A DNA stretch of 57,718 bases from Arthrobacter sp. Br18. Its GTDB lineage: Bacteria > Actinomycetota > Actinomycetes > Actinomycetales > Micrococcaceae. The DNA is taken from contig NZ_KI914896.1 of the NCBI RefSeq assembly GCF_000520555.1, positions 14,080 through 71,797 of the forward strand, given 5' to 3'. The position numbers and the translations under genes are program-made. Shown one piece after another: positions 27,934 to 39,628 of the stretch. A model generated the notes under the pieces. It was not told where the DNA came from. It was given only the letters and a program-made list of their open reading frames with translations, and did not search any database. Position 1 is the stretch's first letter, and every line of letters starts with the position of its first letter.

Positions 27934-29819
27934 TGGATGGCCTTGTCCCTGCCTGCAGGTCGGAGGCGGGGTCTGACTGCGAAGCCGCCGCGGGTGCTCC
28001 ACTCCTGGAGATCGAGTTGCCGGGGGTCGAGGGGAGCGACCGAGGTGTGGGAGATCTTGGGGTGGAGCGGCCGTGAGTCGTCCTCACCCACGCCGATCAG
28101 GTCCTCATGCATCTTCTCCCCGGGACGCAGCCCGGTGAACACGATGCCGATGTCCTTGCCGGACATCGCGATCATCCGCTGGGCGACATCGAGGATCCGG
28201 ACGGCCTCGCCCATGTCGAGGATCAGCACTTCTCCCCCACGGCCGATGGCACCGGCCTGGACCACGAGCTGGCACGACTCGGGAATGGTCATGAAGAAGC
28301 GGGTGACCTCCGGGTCCGTCACGGTGATGGGTCCGCCGTTCCGGATCTGCTCGGTGAACAGTGGAAGCATGGAACCGCGGCTGCCGATGACGTTGCCGAA
28401 GCGCACCGACACGTATTTCTGCCCGGACTGCTGAGCGTGCCAGGACGTCAGCTTCTCGGCGACCCGCTTGGAGTGACCGAGGGCGCTGGTGGGATCGGCT
28501 GCCTTGTCGGTGGAGATGTTCACGAAGTTCGTCACGCCCGCCGCGGCCGAGGCGCGCAGCACGTTGAGGGTGCCCTGGACATTGGTCTTCCATGCCTCCT
28601 CGGGATACTGCTCGAGAAGTGAGACATGCTTCAGCGCGGCGGCGTGGAAAACCACTTCCGGACGACGGTCCTCGAAGATGTCCAGCAGCGCGTCGGAATC
28701 GCGGATGTCAGCAAGGACGGTGTCGCGGCCGGTGAGCAGACCCCTCCCGGTGAGGGAGATCTGCGTGGACTGGAGACCGGTCTCGTCCCGGTCCAGCATG
28801 ATCAGTTCCACGGGGTTGAAGGCGGCGAGCTGGCGGCACAGTTCGGAACCGATCGAACCTCCCGCTCCGGTCACGAGGACCCGCTTCCCGGTGATATAGC
28901 CCGCCACCTCATCGGCGTGGATATCCACCGGGCGCCGGCCGATGAGGTCCTCGACCGCCACCTCGCGGAAATCCGACAGGCCGGTCCCGGTGCCCAGCAT
29001 GTCCCGCAGGGGCGGCAGCACCAGGACCTTGATGCCGAGGTTCGCGACGAGGTCGGATACCTTGCGCACCTGGGATGCTTCGACCTCCGAGAAGGCGAGA
29101 ACGAGGATGGATGCCTGTGTCCGCGCGGCGATCGCAGGAAGTTCCTCAAGCCTGCCGAGGACGGGGACCGAGGACAGCCGCAGGTGCTTCTTGGCAGGGT
29201 CATCGTCGATCAGGCCCACCGGCACGTAGGGCGATTCCGGGTCCTGCATCATGCGGGTGACGAGCGAGTTCCCGAGGAACCCCGCACCGTAGACCAGCGT
29301 GCGCTGGGCGTCCTCGCCGGGCCGCGCCTTGCTCTCGACATACATCCGCTTGAGGTACCGCGTCGCGGCAAGGAACATGCAGGCGAAGGGAAAGGCGATG
29401 ATGCCGATGCTCCGGGGCACTCCGATCACCGTGAAGAAAGCGAGGCTCACCAGGACGAGGATGACGGAGACGAGCACCGTGACGATGACCAGGAGCCGGG
29501 CCTCGTGGAAGCTTCCGAAGCTGTATTTCCCCCGGTACAGGGCGAAGCTCAGGCCCACGACCAGCTGCGCGAGGACCGCGGCCCCGCAGAAGACGGCCAC
29601 TCCCTCGACATTGATCGCGCTCACCAGGAGCTCGTAGCGCAGGATCACGGCAAGGACGATCGCCACCACCCAGGCGACGGCGTCGAGCAGGTACTGGGAC
29701 CAGAGCCACAGGGCCGGTTTCTCCCCTTTGGGAGTACCCTCCGAAGTGCGCTCCGCCTGGGAAGCTCCGGACGCGACTGCCGGATTCTGGGAGTCGGGTC
29801 GACCGCCGGTTTGTCTCAT
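27930..29819 (-). CDS. CapD/WbpM-type nucleoside-diphosphate-sugar dehydratase/epimerase
   Basis: 629 residues from ATG 29819 with AGGAACC before it. Four or five N-terminal membrane helices, a first Rossmann domain (VYGAGFLGNSLV), then the catalytic SDR domain with GAGGSIGSELCRQ and the STDKAADPTSALGHSKR active-site stretch, in which the usual Tyr of YxxxK is replaced as in WbpM/PglF. Such enzymes convert UDP-GlcNAc to 4-keto-6-deoxy sugars or epimers. Coupled to wecA downstream, so it likely makes the sugar that starts the polymer. Confidence 0.9.
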   Translation of the reverse strand: MRQTGGRPDSQNPAVASGASQAERTSEGTPKGEKPALWLWSQYLLDAVAWVVAIVLAVILRYELLVSAINVEGVAVFCGAAVLAQLVVGLSFALYRGKYSFGSFHEARLLVIVTVLVSVILVLVSLAFFTVIGVPRSIGIIAFPFACMFLAATRYLKRMYVESKARPGEDAQRTLVYGAGFLGNSLVTRMMQDPESPYVPVGLIDDDPAKKHLRLSSVPVLGRLEELPAIAARTQASILVLAFSEVEASQVRKVSDLVANLGIKVLVLPPLRDMLGTGTGLSDFREVAVEDLIGRRPVDIHADEVAGYITGKRVLVTGAGGSIGSELCRQLAAFNPVELIMLDRDETGLQSTQISLTGRGLLTGRDTVLADIRDSDALLDIFEDRRPEVVFHAAALKHVSLLEQYPEEAWKTNVQGTLNVLRASAAAGVTNFVNISTDKAADPTSALGHSKRVAEKLTSWHAQQSGQKYVSVRFGNVIGSRGSMLPLFTEQIRNGGPITVTDPEVTRFFMTIPESCQLVVQAGAIGRGGEVLILDMGEAVRILDVAQRMIAMSGKDIGIVFTGLRPGEKMHEDLIGVGEDDSRPLHPKISHTSVAPLDPRQLDLQEWSTRGGFAVRPRLRPAGRDKAIQ

Positions 29820-29915
29820 GGTTCCTAACAACTAGACTCGTCCTACCCGAGAATACTAACCGCAGTAGCCCGGCTCAGGCAGTTTCGAGCGGCGACGCGG
29901 CGCGGAAGGATCACG

Positions 29916-30965
29916 TTGCAGGACCCAGCAGCTGGCGGCCGCCTGTTCCTCGTCATTACCACCTTCAACCGGTCCGCATACCTCCGCGGCCTCCTGGATT
30001 CGGTGGCACTGCTCGACCCGGCACCGGCCGGCGTCGTCGTCGTCGACAACGCGAGCACCGACGGAACCGCCGGCGTCATCGCGGAGTTCGCCTCCGAGCT
30101 GCCGTACCCGCTTCTCCACCACCGGCTGGCAACGAACGTGGGCGGGGCCGGAGGCTTCGCCGCGGGCATCGAGCGTGCACTGGACGAAGGCGCGCACTGG
30201 CTGTGGCTGATGGACGACGACGTCGTGGCCCTCCCGGATGCGCTGGCGGCCTTCGCTCCCTGGATGGAGCGCTACCGGTGCCTCCATGGGCGCCGGTGGG
30301 ACTCCTCGGGCAAGCCCTTCTTCTGGCAGCACCAGCTCAACGAATTCCTCGGCGTCCACCTTCCCGTGCGCGGCAATGTCTTCGCCGCGTCCCGCGTGTT
30401 CCACACGAATGTCGGGTGCTTCGAGGGCATGCTGCTCCACTCCAGTGTGGTGCGCGACGTGGGGCTCCCGGATCCCCGGTTCTTCCTCAACGGTGATGAC
30501 ACCACCTACGGCTGGCTGATCTCCCAGCGGCACGCCGTCGCCTATGTCGACGAGTTCGTGTTGCAGAAGGCACGCCCGCAGAAGCAGATCCACCTCGGCG
30601 TGAGGCACCTCAACGACTCGAGCGACCTCGGCAGGTTCTGCGCGATGCGGAACCGCGGGCATCTGGCGAGGTACCTGCAGCACGCCGGCCGGTGGAACCG
30701 GACCGGCTTCGCCCTCGGCACGGCGCTGACAGCAGCCAAGGAACTGGTCCGGCTCGTCGCGGTGGAACACACTCTCTCCGGGCTGGGGGCGGTATGGCGC
30801 GGCTGGCGGGAAGCGCGCGGAATCCTCGCCGACAAGGCCTGGCTGCCCATGCCTCCGCTGGCTCCTACCGCCAACCGCCCAGCTCGTACCGCCGACCGCC
30901 CGACCGGGGATGCGGCGCCGGGTCCGGAAGTGCCGGCCGGCAACGACGCTCCTGCTGCGCCGTGA
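29916..30965 (+). CDS. GT2 glycosyltransferase, GlfT-like
   Basis: 349 residues from a TTG at 29916 with GGAAGGA upstream. GT-A fold: VITTFNRSAYLRGLL, VVVDNASTDGT, NVGGAGGFAAG and the metal motif WLWLMDDDV. GVGG/GAGG after the second strand and the WLM-DDD run are typical of galactofuranosyl- and related transferases. The acceptor-binding C-terminal half has HLGVRHLND and CAMRNRGHLARY. The C-terminal 45 residues are Pro/Ala-rich. The GTGA overlap couples it to the epimerase gene. Divergent from the CapD gene. Confidence 0.85.
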   Translation: MQDPAAGGRLFLVITTFNRSAYLRGLLDSVALLDPAPAGVVVVDNASTDGTAGVIAEFASELPYPLLHHRLATNVGGAGGFAAGIERALDEGAHWLWLMDDDVVALPDALAAFAPWMERYRCLHGRRWDSSGKPFFWQHQLNEFLGVHLPVRGNVFAASRVFHTNVGCFEGMLLHSSVVRDVGLPDPRFFLNGDDTTYGWLISQRHAVAYVDEFVLQKARPQKQIHLGVRHLNDSSDLGRFCAMRNRGHLARYLQHAGRWNRTGFALGTALTAAKELVRLVAVEHTLSGLGAVWRGWREARGILADKAWLPMPPLAPTANRPARTADRPTGDAAPGPEVPAGNDAPAAP

Positions 30966-31951
30966 GGTGGGCGGTGGTCGGGGCCTCGGGCTTCGTGGGC
31001 TCAGCGGTGGTGTCTGCGCTCGACGCAGCCGGAATCGGCGTCGTCCGGATCGCCGCCCCGCGGCTGGCCACTGACCTGGCCGACCCCGCCCGCTTGACGG
31101 AGGAGGCTCAGACCCACCCCTGCATCCCCGACCTCGCGGAAGCCCTGAGTGGCTGCAGCGTGGTGGTGAACGCCGCCGGCCTCGCCGCGCCCGGCGCTTC
31201 CGATACCCCGGAGTTGCGCGGTGCCAATGCGCTGCTCCCCGCCGTCCTCGCGGAGGCCGCCGCACGTGCCGGCGCGCACCGGTTCATCCACCTCAGCAGT
31301 GCCGCGGTGCAGGGTAGGAGCCCGGTGCTCGACGACACCGAGGCGACGACGCCGTTCTCCGCGTACTCGCGCAGCAAGGCACTGGGCGAGCAGACCCTTC
31401 GGGCGTGGAGACGATCGGGTGCGGGGACCGCTGCCGGAACCGGCCTGCTGCCGATCACCGTACTGCCGATCACCGTGGTGCGGGCCACGTCGGTGCAGGG
31501 ACCCACACGCCCCACCACCCTGGCCCTGGCCCGGCTGGCCCGCTCCCCGCTCGCCTCGGTCGCGTCCCCCGGAAACGCACCCACACCCGTGGTGTCCGTC
31601 GATGCCCTGGCCGGCCTGGTTCTCGCCGTCGGGCGTTCAGTGCCGGACCCGCCGTTCATCGTCCTCCAACCCTGGGGGGGGCTGACGGTGACGACGGTCC
31701 TCGAAGCGGCAGGCGGCAGGCCCCTGCAGCTTCCCCGGTGGGTGTGCCGGGCGATCGTGCGCTGCGGCTATGCGGCGTCCTCCCTCGCGGGCGGCCGCCT
31801 GTCGGGTGCGGTGCGCCGCGTGGAGCTGATGTGGTTCGGCCAGGCACAACGGCCAGGGTGGGCGGAGGAGCAGTTCGTGGCGCCGCAGCGCCGGGTCAGG
31901 GCCGTTCTGGAAGCTGCGGCCGGGCAGGCGGCGCGGGGTCGGAAACCGTAA
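30962..31951 (+). CDS. NAD-dependent epimerase/dehydratase
   Basis: 329 residues from the GTG at 30962 that overlaps the glycosyltransferase stop (GTGA). Extended SDR: VVGASGFVGSAVV, FIHLSSAAVQG for the Ser/Thr and AYSRSKALGE for the Tyr/Lys pair. It acts most likely on a nucleotide sugar or a lipid-linked sugar. A short internal duplication LPITVLPITVV precedes RATSVQGP. The 3' end overlaps the converging tsaC gene by 56 bases. Confidence 0.82.
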   Translation: MRWAVVGASGFVGSAVVSALDAAGIGVVRIAAPRLATDLADPARLTEEAQTHPCIPDLAEALSGCSVVVNAAGLAAPGASDTPELRGANALLPAVLAEAAARAGAHRFIHLSSAAVQGRSPVLDDTEATTPFSAYSRSKALGEQTLRAWRRSGAGTAAGTGLLPITVLPITVVRATSVQGPTRPTTLALARLARSPLASVASPGNAPTPVVSVDALAGLVLAVGRSVPDPPFIVLQPWGGLTVTTVLEAAGGRPLQLPRWVCRAIVRCGYAASSLAGGRLSGAVRRVELMWFGQAQRPGWAEEQFVAPQRRVRAVLEAAAGQAARGRKP

Positions 31952-32729
31952 CCGCCGTGGAACCGCCGGCCGGGTGCCGGATCCCGGAAGGGACGGCAGA
32001 TGACGGGGCGTCGGGGGCCCGGTCGTCCGGTAACCCGGTGTCCGACGCAGCAGCCTCCGCGTCGACGCCTGCCACCTCGTCGATGTCGAGGAGGGTGGGA
32101 ACCGCACCTCTCAGCCGGTCGAGGGAAATCGGGCCTGGCCGAACCACCCGAAGGAGATCCCCCGTCGCATCGACAATGGTCGAGCCCACCGCCGAACCAC
32201 CCGACCGTTCGCCGTCGTCGAGGTAGACCGCGGCTGATTCCGCCAACTGGGAGACCGCCTCAGCGGCAGTGGTGGCGGCCGGGTGACCGGTCCGGTTGGC
32301 CGAGGACACGGCCAGCGGACCGGTCATGGCCAGCAGGTCGAGGGCCACGCGATCGTCGGGCATGCGCAGCGCCACGGTGCCCAGGGTTTCCCCGAGGTCC
32401 CAGGTGAGGGACGGCTGCGCATGAAAGATGATGGTCAGCGCGCCCGGCCAGAATTGCGCTGCCAGCCGGCGAGCATCGGGGTGGACGTCGGCTGCGAGTC
32501 CGTCCAGAGTCTGGATCCGCGGAATGAGGACGGGAGGCGGCATGTTCCGACCGCGGCCCTTTGAGGCCAGCAGAGTTGCCACGGCCTGCGGTGAGAAGGC
32601 ATCGGCGGCTATCCCGTAGACCGTGTCGGTGGGGATGACCACACACTGCCGGGCCGCCAGCGCCCGTTGTGCTGCTGCGAGGCCCTCGCTGCGCTGGTTG
32701 GGATCTGAGCAGTCGTAGCTGGTGGTCAC
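31896..32729 (-). CDS. tsaC: L-threonylcarbamoyladenylate synthase (YrdC/Sua5)
   Basis: Makes threonylcarbamoyl-AMP for the t6A37 modification of tRNAs that read ANN codons. GTG 32729 is chosen. Core motifs: VVIPTDTVYGIAADAFS, SKGRGRNMPPPVLI, QFWPGALTIIF, LRMPDD and SSANRTGHPA. The 277 residues include about 70 extra beyond the YrdC domain (Ala/Asp/Pro-rich), which are too short and unlike a Sua5 domain; this tail overlaps the converging epimerase gene by 56 bases. A GT2 gene separates it from prmC, with which it is often adjacent. Confidence 0.9.
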   Translation of the reverse strand: MTTSYDCSDPNQRSEGLAAAQRALAARQCVVIPTDTVYGIAADAFSPQAVATLLASKGRGRNMPPPVLIPRIQTLDGLAADVHPDARRLAAQFWPGALTIIFHAQPSLTWDLGETLGTVALRMPDDRVALDLLAMTGPLAVSSANRTGHPAATTAAEAVSQLAESAAVYLDDGERSGGSAVGSTIVDATGDLLRVVRPGPISLDRLRGAVPTLLDIDEVAGVDAEAAASDTGLPDDRAPDAPSSAVPSGIRHPAGGSTAVTVSDPAPPARPQLPERP

Positions 32730-32785
32730 TGGATCATTCTTCCATTCGCCGGAACACGGGTGCACATCGGGGATTCACGGCGTCC

Positions 32786-33694
32786 TCAGACGGCCGGCGG
32801 AGGGCCGAAACCGGTTCCGCGCAGGCCCTTCGAGTAGGCGCTGAACCAGGAGGCCAGGCCGCGGAAATTGCCGGTGGTGAGGAAGTAGTAGGGGAAGCCG
32901 ACCATGTCCGCACTGAACCACCGGAGGTTGCGGTACTTTCGGGTGAGGTAGCCCCGGTTGCGGAAATAACAGAACCGCTTGTACTCGCCCTCCGGAATGA
33001 CCGGTGTGATGAAGCCTCCGAAGATCGGCTTCATTTCGCTCCAGCTCGCAGGATGCCGCACAGCGACGGTCGCGACGGTGCCGTACTTCAGGCCGGCCTT
33101 CTTCACGCGGAACAGGAAGTCGACCTCGTCGCCGCGGATGAAGTATTTCATGTCGGGCAGGCCCACCGTGGAGAACACGCTGGTACGGATCAGGGCGCCG
33201 TTGAAGAAGTGCACCATGTTCGGCAGGTATCCCAGAGGCTCGAGCTGCGAGCGGTCATTGGTGATCCGCCCGTTGATCCGGAAGTTGAACGACAACCGGC
33301 CGGGGTCGCCGCTCGCCGCCACGAGGGGGCTGACGACGTCGAGGCCGTGCTCCCCGGCGGCCTTCAGCAACTCCGCCAGGCAGGTTTCGTCCTCGGGGTG
33401 TCCGTCGTCGTCCATCAGCCAGATCCAGTCGGCGCCGCTCGCGATCGCCGCGAGGATGGCGAAGGCGAATCCGCCGGCTCCCCCCAGATTCGCCTCTGAG
33501 CGAAGGTAGTTGATATTGCTGCCACCGGCGGCCACGACGTCGGCGGCGGGTACCGTTCCGGAGTCCACGAGCGCGATCGAGTGGATCGGTGTCGTCTGCG
33601 CGGCAAGACCGTCCAGCAGCAGGGCGAGTTCACCGGGACGGTCGAACGTGACGGCGGCGACCGCGACTTTCGGGATCGTTCGCGGATGCGTCAT
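32786..33694 (-). CDS. GT2 glycosyltransferase, GlfT1-like
   Basis: 302 residues. Motifs VAAVTFDRPGELALLL, ANLGGAGGFAFA and the metal site WIWLMDDDGHPED, then YFIRGDEVDFLFR (the second acidic motif) and RFCYFRNRGYLTRKY. The pattern is that of galactofuranosyl transferases of the GlfT1/GlfT2 kind, but donor and acceptor are not certain. It lies between prmC and tsaC on the same strand, with 31 and 56 bases to the flanking genes, so it may be cotranscribed with prfA and prmC. Confidence 0.85.
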   Translation of the reverse strand: MTHPRTIPKVAVAAVTFDRPGELALLLDGLAAQTTPIHSIALVDSGTVPAADVVAAGGSNINYLRSEANLGGAGGFAFAILAAIASGADWIWLMDDDGHPEDETCLAELLKAAGEHGLDVVSPLVAASGDPGRLSFNFRINGRITNDRSQLEPLGYLPNMVHFFNGALIRTSVFSTVGLPDMKYFIRGDEVDFLFRVKKAGLKYGTVATVAVRHPASWSEMKPIFGGFITPVIPEGEYKRFCYFRNRGYLTRKYRNLRWFSADMVGFPYYFLTTGNFRGLASWFSAYSKGLRGTGFGPPPAV

Positions 33695-33725
33695 CGCAGG
33701 GTGCCGCTCGGGTGCGTAGGGAAGA

Positions 33726-34631
33726 TCATTGCCTGTTGCTCTTTTCTGCCGGCGCGGGGCCGGCCAGGACGGCGCTCGTGGCCCGGTCGCGTCCGTTGAG
33801 GTCGCGTCGGGTGGTGATCTCGAGCCAGCGCCCGGTGCGCGCCAGCAGCGAGGCGACCCAGCCGGCCTGCACTTCGGCGTGCTCCATGACGAAGTAGCCG
33901 CCGGGCTTCAGGAGGCGGGCTGCCGATCGGGCCGCGGCAATGGGAAGCGCCATGCCGTCCTCTCCCCCGCCGTACAGGGCCATCTCCGGATCATGCAGGG
34001 CGACCTCGGGCTCATTGGGCACGGCCCCGGACGGGATGTAGGGCGGGTTGGCCACCACCACATCGAAGGTCGAATTGTGGTCGGGGAGCGCATCGGTGAG
34101 GTCGCCCTGCACGAGTGTCACCCCGAACGGACGGAGGTTGCCCTCGGCCCACGCCACCGCGAGGTCGCTCAGTTCGACCGCGTAGACGTCGGCTGCGGGC
34201 ACTTCGTCGGCGACCGACGCCGCGATGGCTCCCGAGCCGGTGCCTAGGTCGACGATTTTCGGCGTGGCAAGACGCAGGGCATGGTCGATCACGAGCTGTG
34301 CCACGGATTCGGTTTCGGGGCGGGGAAGAAACACTCCCGGACCCACGGCAAGTTCGACATGCCGGAAGTACGCGGTGCCGGTGAGGTGTTGCAGCGGCGT
34401 GCGGCGCGCCCGTTCCGCCACGAGGTCCTCGAACCCGTCGGGCGCCGCGGAATCCGTCAGGGCCAGCGCGCGCACGCGTCCGGTGCTGACCTTCAGCAGG
34501 TGGGCCGCGAGCAGTTCGGCGTCCACGCGCGGGCTGGGCACACCCGCCGCCGTGAGGCGCCGGACGGCGTCGTGCAGGGCCTGTTCAAGCGCGCCGGAGG
34601 GCACGTGCTGCCCGCTCGTCCGGCCGCTCAT
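33726..34631 (-). CDS. prmC: Peptide chain release factor methyltransferase PrmC
   Basis: Methylates the GGQ glutamine of release factors 1 and 2. 301 residues: helical N-terminal domain (DAELLAAHLLKVSTGR, ARRTPLQHLTGTAYF, each part of the family), then methyltransferase motif DLGTGSGAIA and the glutamine-binding NPPYIP. Starts four bases after the stop of prfA, so enzyme and substrate are made from one transcript. Confidence 0.94.
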   Translation of the reverse strand: MSGRTSGQHVPSGALEQALHDAVRRLTAAGVPSPRVDAELLAAHLLKVSTGRVRALALTDSAAPDGFEDLVAERARRTPLQHLTGTAYFRHVELAVGPGVFLPRPETESVAQLVIDHALRLATPKIVDLGTGSGAIAASVADEVPAADVYAVELSDLAVAWAEGNLRPFGVTLVQGDLTDALPDHNSTFDVVVANPPYIPSGAVPNEPEVALHDPEMALYGGGEDGMALPIAAARSAARLLKPGGYFVMEHAEVQAGWVASLLARTGRWLEITTRRDLNGRDRATSAVLAGPAPAEKSNRQ

Positions 34632-34635
34632 CCGC

Positions 34636-35715
34636 CTACTCCTCCGCCCCGATGGCGTCGAGCCGGGCCTGCTCGTCCATCTCGATGGCGGCCTGTACCA
34701 CGGGCTCGAGCTCGCCGTTCATGACGGCGTCCAGGTTGTAGGCCTTGTAGCCGGTGCGGTGGTCGGCGATGCGGTTCTCGGGGAAGTTGTAGGTCCGGAT
34801 GCGCTCGGAGCGGTCCATGGTGCGGATCTGGGACTTGCGGATGTCCGAGTTGACGGCGTCGATCTCCTCCTGCTTTGCGGCGAGGATCCGCGACCGCAGC
34901 ACACGCATGGCCGCCTCCCGGTTCTGCAGCTGCGACTTCTCGTTCTGCATGGCCACCACGATCCCGGTGGGCAGGTGGGTGATACGGACAGCCGAGTCGG
35001 TCGTGTTGACCGACTGGCCACCCGGGCCGGAGGACCGGTAGACGTCGATCTTGAGGTCGTTCTGGCTGATGTCGACCTCTTCGGGCTCATCGACCTCGGG
35101 CAGGATGAGCACGCCGGCGGCGGAGGTATGGATGCGGCCCTGGGACTCCGTCACAGGAACCCGCTGGACGCGGTGCACGCCGCCCTCGAACTTGAGGCGG
35201 GCGTAGACACCCTCGGCGGGATCGTTCGAGGATCCCTTGATCGCCATCTGGACGTCCTTGTAGCCGCCGAGGTCGGATTCGTTCGCCGAGAGGAGCTCGG
35301 TCTTCCAGCCACGCGACTCCGCGTAGCGCGAGTACATGCGCAGGAGATCGCCGGCGAAGAGGGCCGCCTCGTCGCCGCCCTCGCCGCCCTTGACCTCGAT
35401 GATGATGTTGCGGCCGTCATTCGGATCCCGTGGAATGAGCAGGCGCCGCAGGCGTTCCTGCGCGATGGACAGCTGCTCCTCGAGCACCGGCACCTCCGCC
35501 GCGAACTCGGAGTCCTCGCCCGCCATCTCGCGGGCGGCCTCGAGGTCATCCTTCAGGGCGCTCTCCTTGTTGTTGGCGTCGACGATCCGACCCAGCTCCG
35601 CGTACCGCCGGCCGAGCTTCCGCGCGAGCGACTGGTCGGCGTGCACTGCGGGATCGGACAGCTGGAGCTGCAGCTCGGAGTGCTCATCGAGCAGGCCCTG
35701 AATGGACTCGAACAT
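34636..35715 (-). CDS. prfA: Peptide chain release factor 1
   Basis: Terminates translation at UAA and UAG. 359 residues from ATG 35715, with AAAGAGG upstream. The stop-codon reader is PVT (in [13 protein letters not shown]), the PxT signature of RF1 rather than SPF of RF2, and the catalytic loop is [18 protein letters not shown] longer frame to 35787 has no family character. Followed by prmC after four bases. Confidence 0.97.
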   Translation of the reverse strand: MFESIQGLLDEHSELQLQLSDPAVHADQSLARKLGRRYAELGRIVDANNKESALKDDLEAAREMAGEDSEFAAEVPVLEEQLSIAQERLRRLLIPRDPNDGRNIIIEVKGGEGGDEAALFAGDLLRMYSRYAESRGWKTELLSANESDLGGYKDVQMAIKGSSNDPAEGVYARLKFEGGVHRVQRVPVTESQGRIHTSAAGVLILPEVDEPEEVDISQNDLKIDVYRSSGPGGQSVNTTDSAVRITHLPTGIVVAMQNEKSQLQNREAAMRVLRSRILAAKQEEIDAVNSDIRKSQIRTMDRSERIRTYNFPENRIADHRTGYKAYNLDAVMNGELEPVVQAAIEMDEQARLDAIGAEE

Positions 35716-35941
35716 CTGTCTCAACCTCTTTCTGAAAAATGCATCCACTGCGCACAAATTACGGCTTCGGGGCCGGATAGCCGTCATTTCTGCGCACTCG
35801 ATGGGGAAAATTAGGTGGGGATATTAACCACAAGAGCCGCCCAGGGCCTCCACCGGCCCGGGGACAGCCCCGCGGTCCGGAAAGAATCCGGGACGCGGGT
35901 CTGCCGAGCAGGGCGATGGTGCCGTGGGCGGCTTTTCGCAG
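35716..35941. other. rho-prfA spacer with long inverted repeat
   Basis: 226 bases without a gene. AGCCGCCCA at 35835-35843 pairs with TGGGCGGCT at 35925-35933, and inside lies a hairpin CGGGG-ACAG-CCCCG at 35859-35872. The minus-strand copy is not followed by a T run, so it is not a clear intrinsic terminator. The rpmE gene, which sits here in mycobacteria, is absent. Confidence 0.6.
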
Positions 35942-38344
<2,403 letters not shown>

Positions 38345-38643
38345 GAAGGATCCTTCCCCCTCGTCGGGCGGCCACCTCTCGGGTGTACCGCGTTGGTGAG
38401 CCCCGATGCCGCAAAGGACAGGCGGGGTTTCGGCCGGGCCGGAAACGCTCCGGCATGGCCGAGTGTGCTGGATGCCTAGGGATATCCGCACGGGCAAGGT
38501 TCGCGACCCGCCCATGCAACGATAAGTTCGGAGGCTGCACCGGTATTTGCGCTACTGCTGGCAAACCTGCAGTTTCACGGCGGTCGAAAAGAGAATGACG
38601 GCCGGTCCAACAGAAGCACACGGCGGGAACATGGTGATGATTC
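38345..38643. other. rho leader region
   Basis: 299 bases between the thrB stop and the rho start, without an open frame I can support. A long 5' untranslated region for rho is plausible, and rho autoregulation is common in bacteria, but I see no definite terminator or promoter here. Confidence 0.3.
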
Positions 38644-39624
38644 CTACCCCGGGTGCACTCCCAGTTTAGCACCCTCACGGTCCACATCCAGGCGGAGGAC
38701 CCGCCAGCTGTCCGGCGTGTCGGATGCATCGAGCAGCGTTCGGGCGGCGATCACGGCCTCGGCCGCCTGCTTCTCGCCGACGGCCAGCGTCATCACGGTG
38801 GGGCCTGCACCCGAGATGACGGCGGCGAAGCCCGCCGTCCGCAGCGCCCTCACCAGCATCGCACTGGCAACCATCGCCGGTGCCCGGTAGTCCTGGTGCA
38901 GAAAATCTTCGGTCGCGGGGAGCAACAGGTCAGGGCGGGCCGACAGTGCATGCACCAGGAGGGCTGCGCGCCCGGCATTGGTCGCTGCGCTCCAGTGCGA
39001 TACCGACGTCGGCAGGAGCGCCCGCGCACTGTCCGTCGACAGCGATGTGCCCGGGACAGCCGCGACGGGAATGACATCGGGATGTACCTCGAGCCGGGTG
39101 CTGAAGTACGCCTTCCCGCTCTCCCACGAGATGGCCAGCGAGCCCGACAGTGCCGACGCCACATTGTCCGGATGCCCTTCGAGCGTGGCGCACCACTGCA
39201 GGAGTGCCTTCTCGTCCATGCGGTCCTCGTCGGCGAGCAGAGCGTTCGCCGCCACGGCACCGGACACGATGGCGGCTGCGGAGGAACCCAGTCCGCGGCC
39301 GTGCGGCAGCACGTTCACCGTATCGATCTCCAGGCCCGGAGACCGCCGTCCTGCGCGGTGCAGGGTCGCCAGCAGCGACTTCGCCACCAGATGGCGCTCA
39401 TCCCGTGGAAGGGTCCCGGCGCTCTCGCCGAGTGCCGTGACCGTCGTCGTGCCCGACTCCACGGCGCGCACCCGCACGGTGTCGCGCAGGGTCACTGCGA
39501 GGCCCAGCGTGTCGAACCCCGGGCCAAGGTTGGCGCTGGTTCCGGGCACCGTCACCTCCAACGATTGGCCCGCGGCGATGAAGGGCCCTGCCGGGATCAC
39601 CCGGAGTGCGGACGAGTGCTGCAC
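38644..39624 (-). CDS. thrB: Homoserine kinase
   Basis: Phosphorylates homoserine for threonine synthesis. GHMP kinase of 326 residues: substrate loop VTVPGTSANLGPGFDTLGLA, phosphate loop VLPHGRGLGSSAAA, and C-terminal ISGAGPTVM. Follows thrC by four bases, the usual hom-thrC-thrB order of actinobacteria. It lies upstream of rho. Confidence 0.95.
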   Translation of the reverse strand: MQHSSALRVIPAGPFIAAGQSLEVTVPGTSANLGPGFDTLGLAVTLRDTVRVRAVESGTTTVTALGESAGTLPRDERHLVAKSLLATLHRAGRRSPGLEIDTVNVLPHGRGLGSSAAAIVSGAVAANALLADEDRMDEKALLQWCATLEGHPDNVASALSGSLAISWESGKAYFSTRLEVHPDVIPVAAVPGTSLSTDSARALLPTSVSHWSAATNAGRAALLVHALSARPDLLLPATEDFLHQDYRAPAMVASAMLVRALRTAGFAAVISGAGPTVMTLAVGEKQAAEAVIAARTLLDASDTPDSWRVLRLDVDREGAKLGVHPG

Positions 39625-39628
39625 GCGC

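Noticed and set aside
35716-35941. Hidden rpmE (ribosomal protein L31)
   Set aside because: Both strands read in all frames; no MK-H-type start or L31-like block was found.
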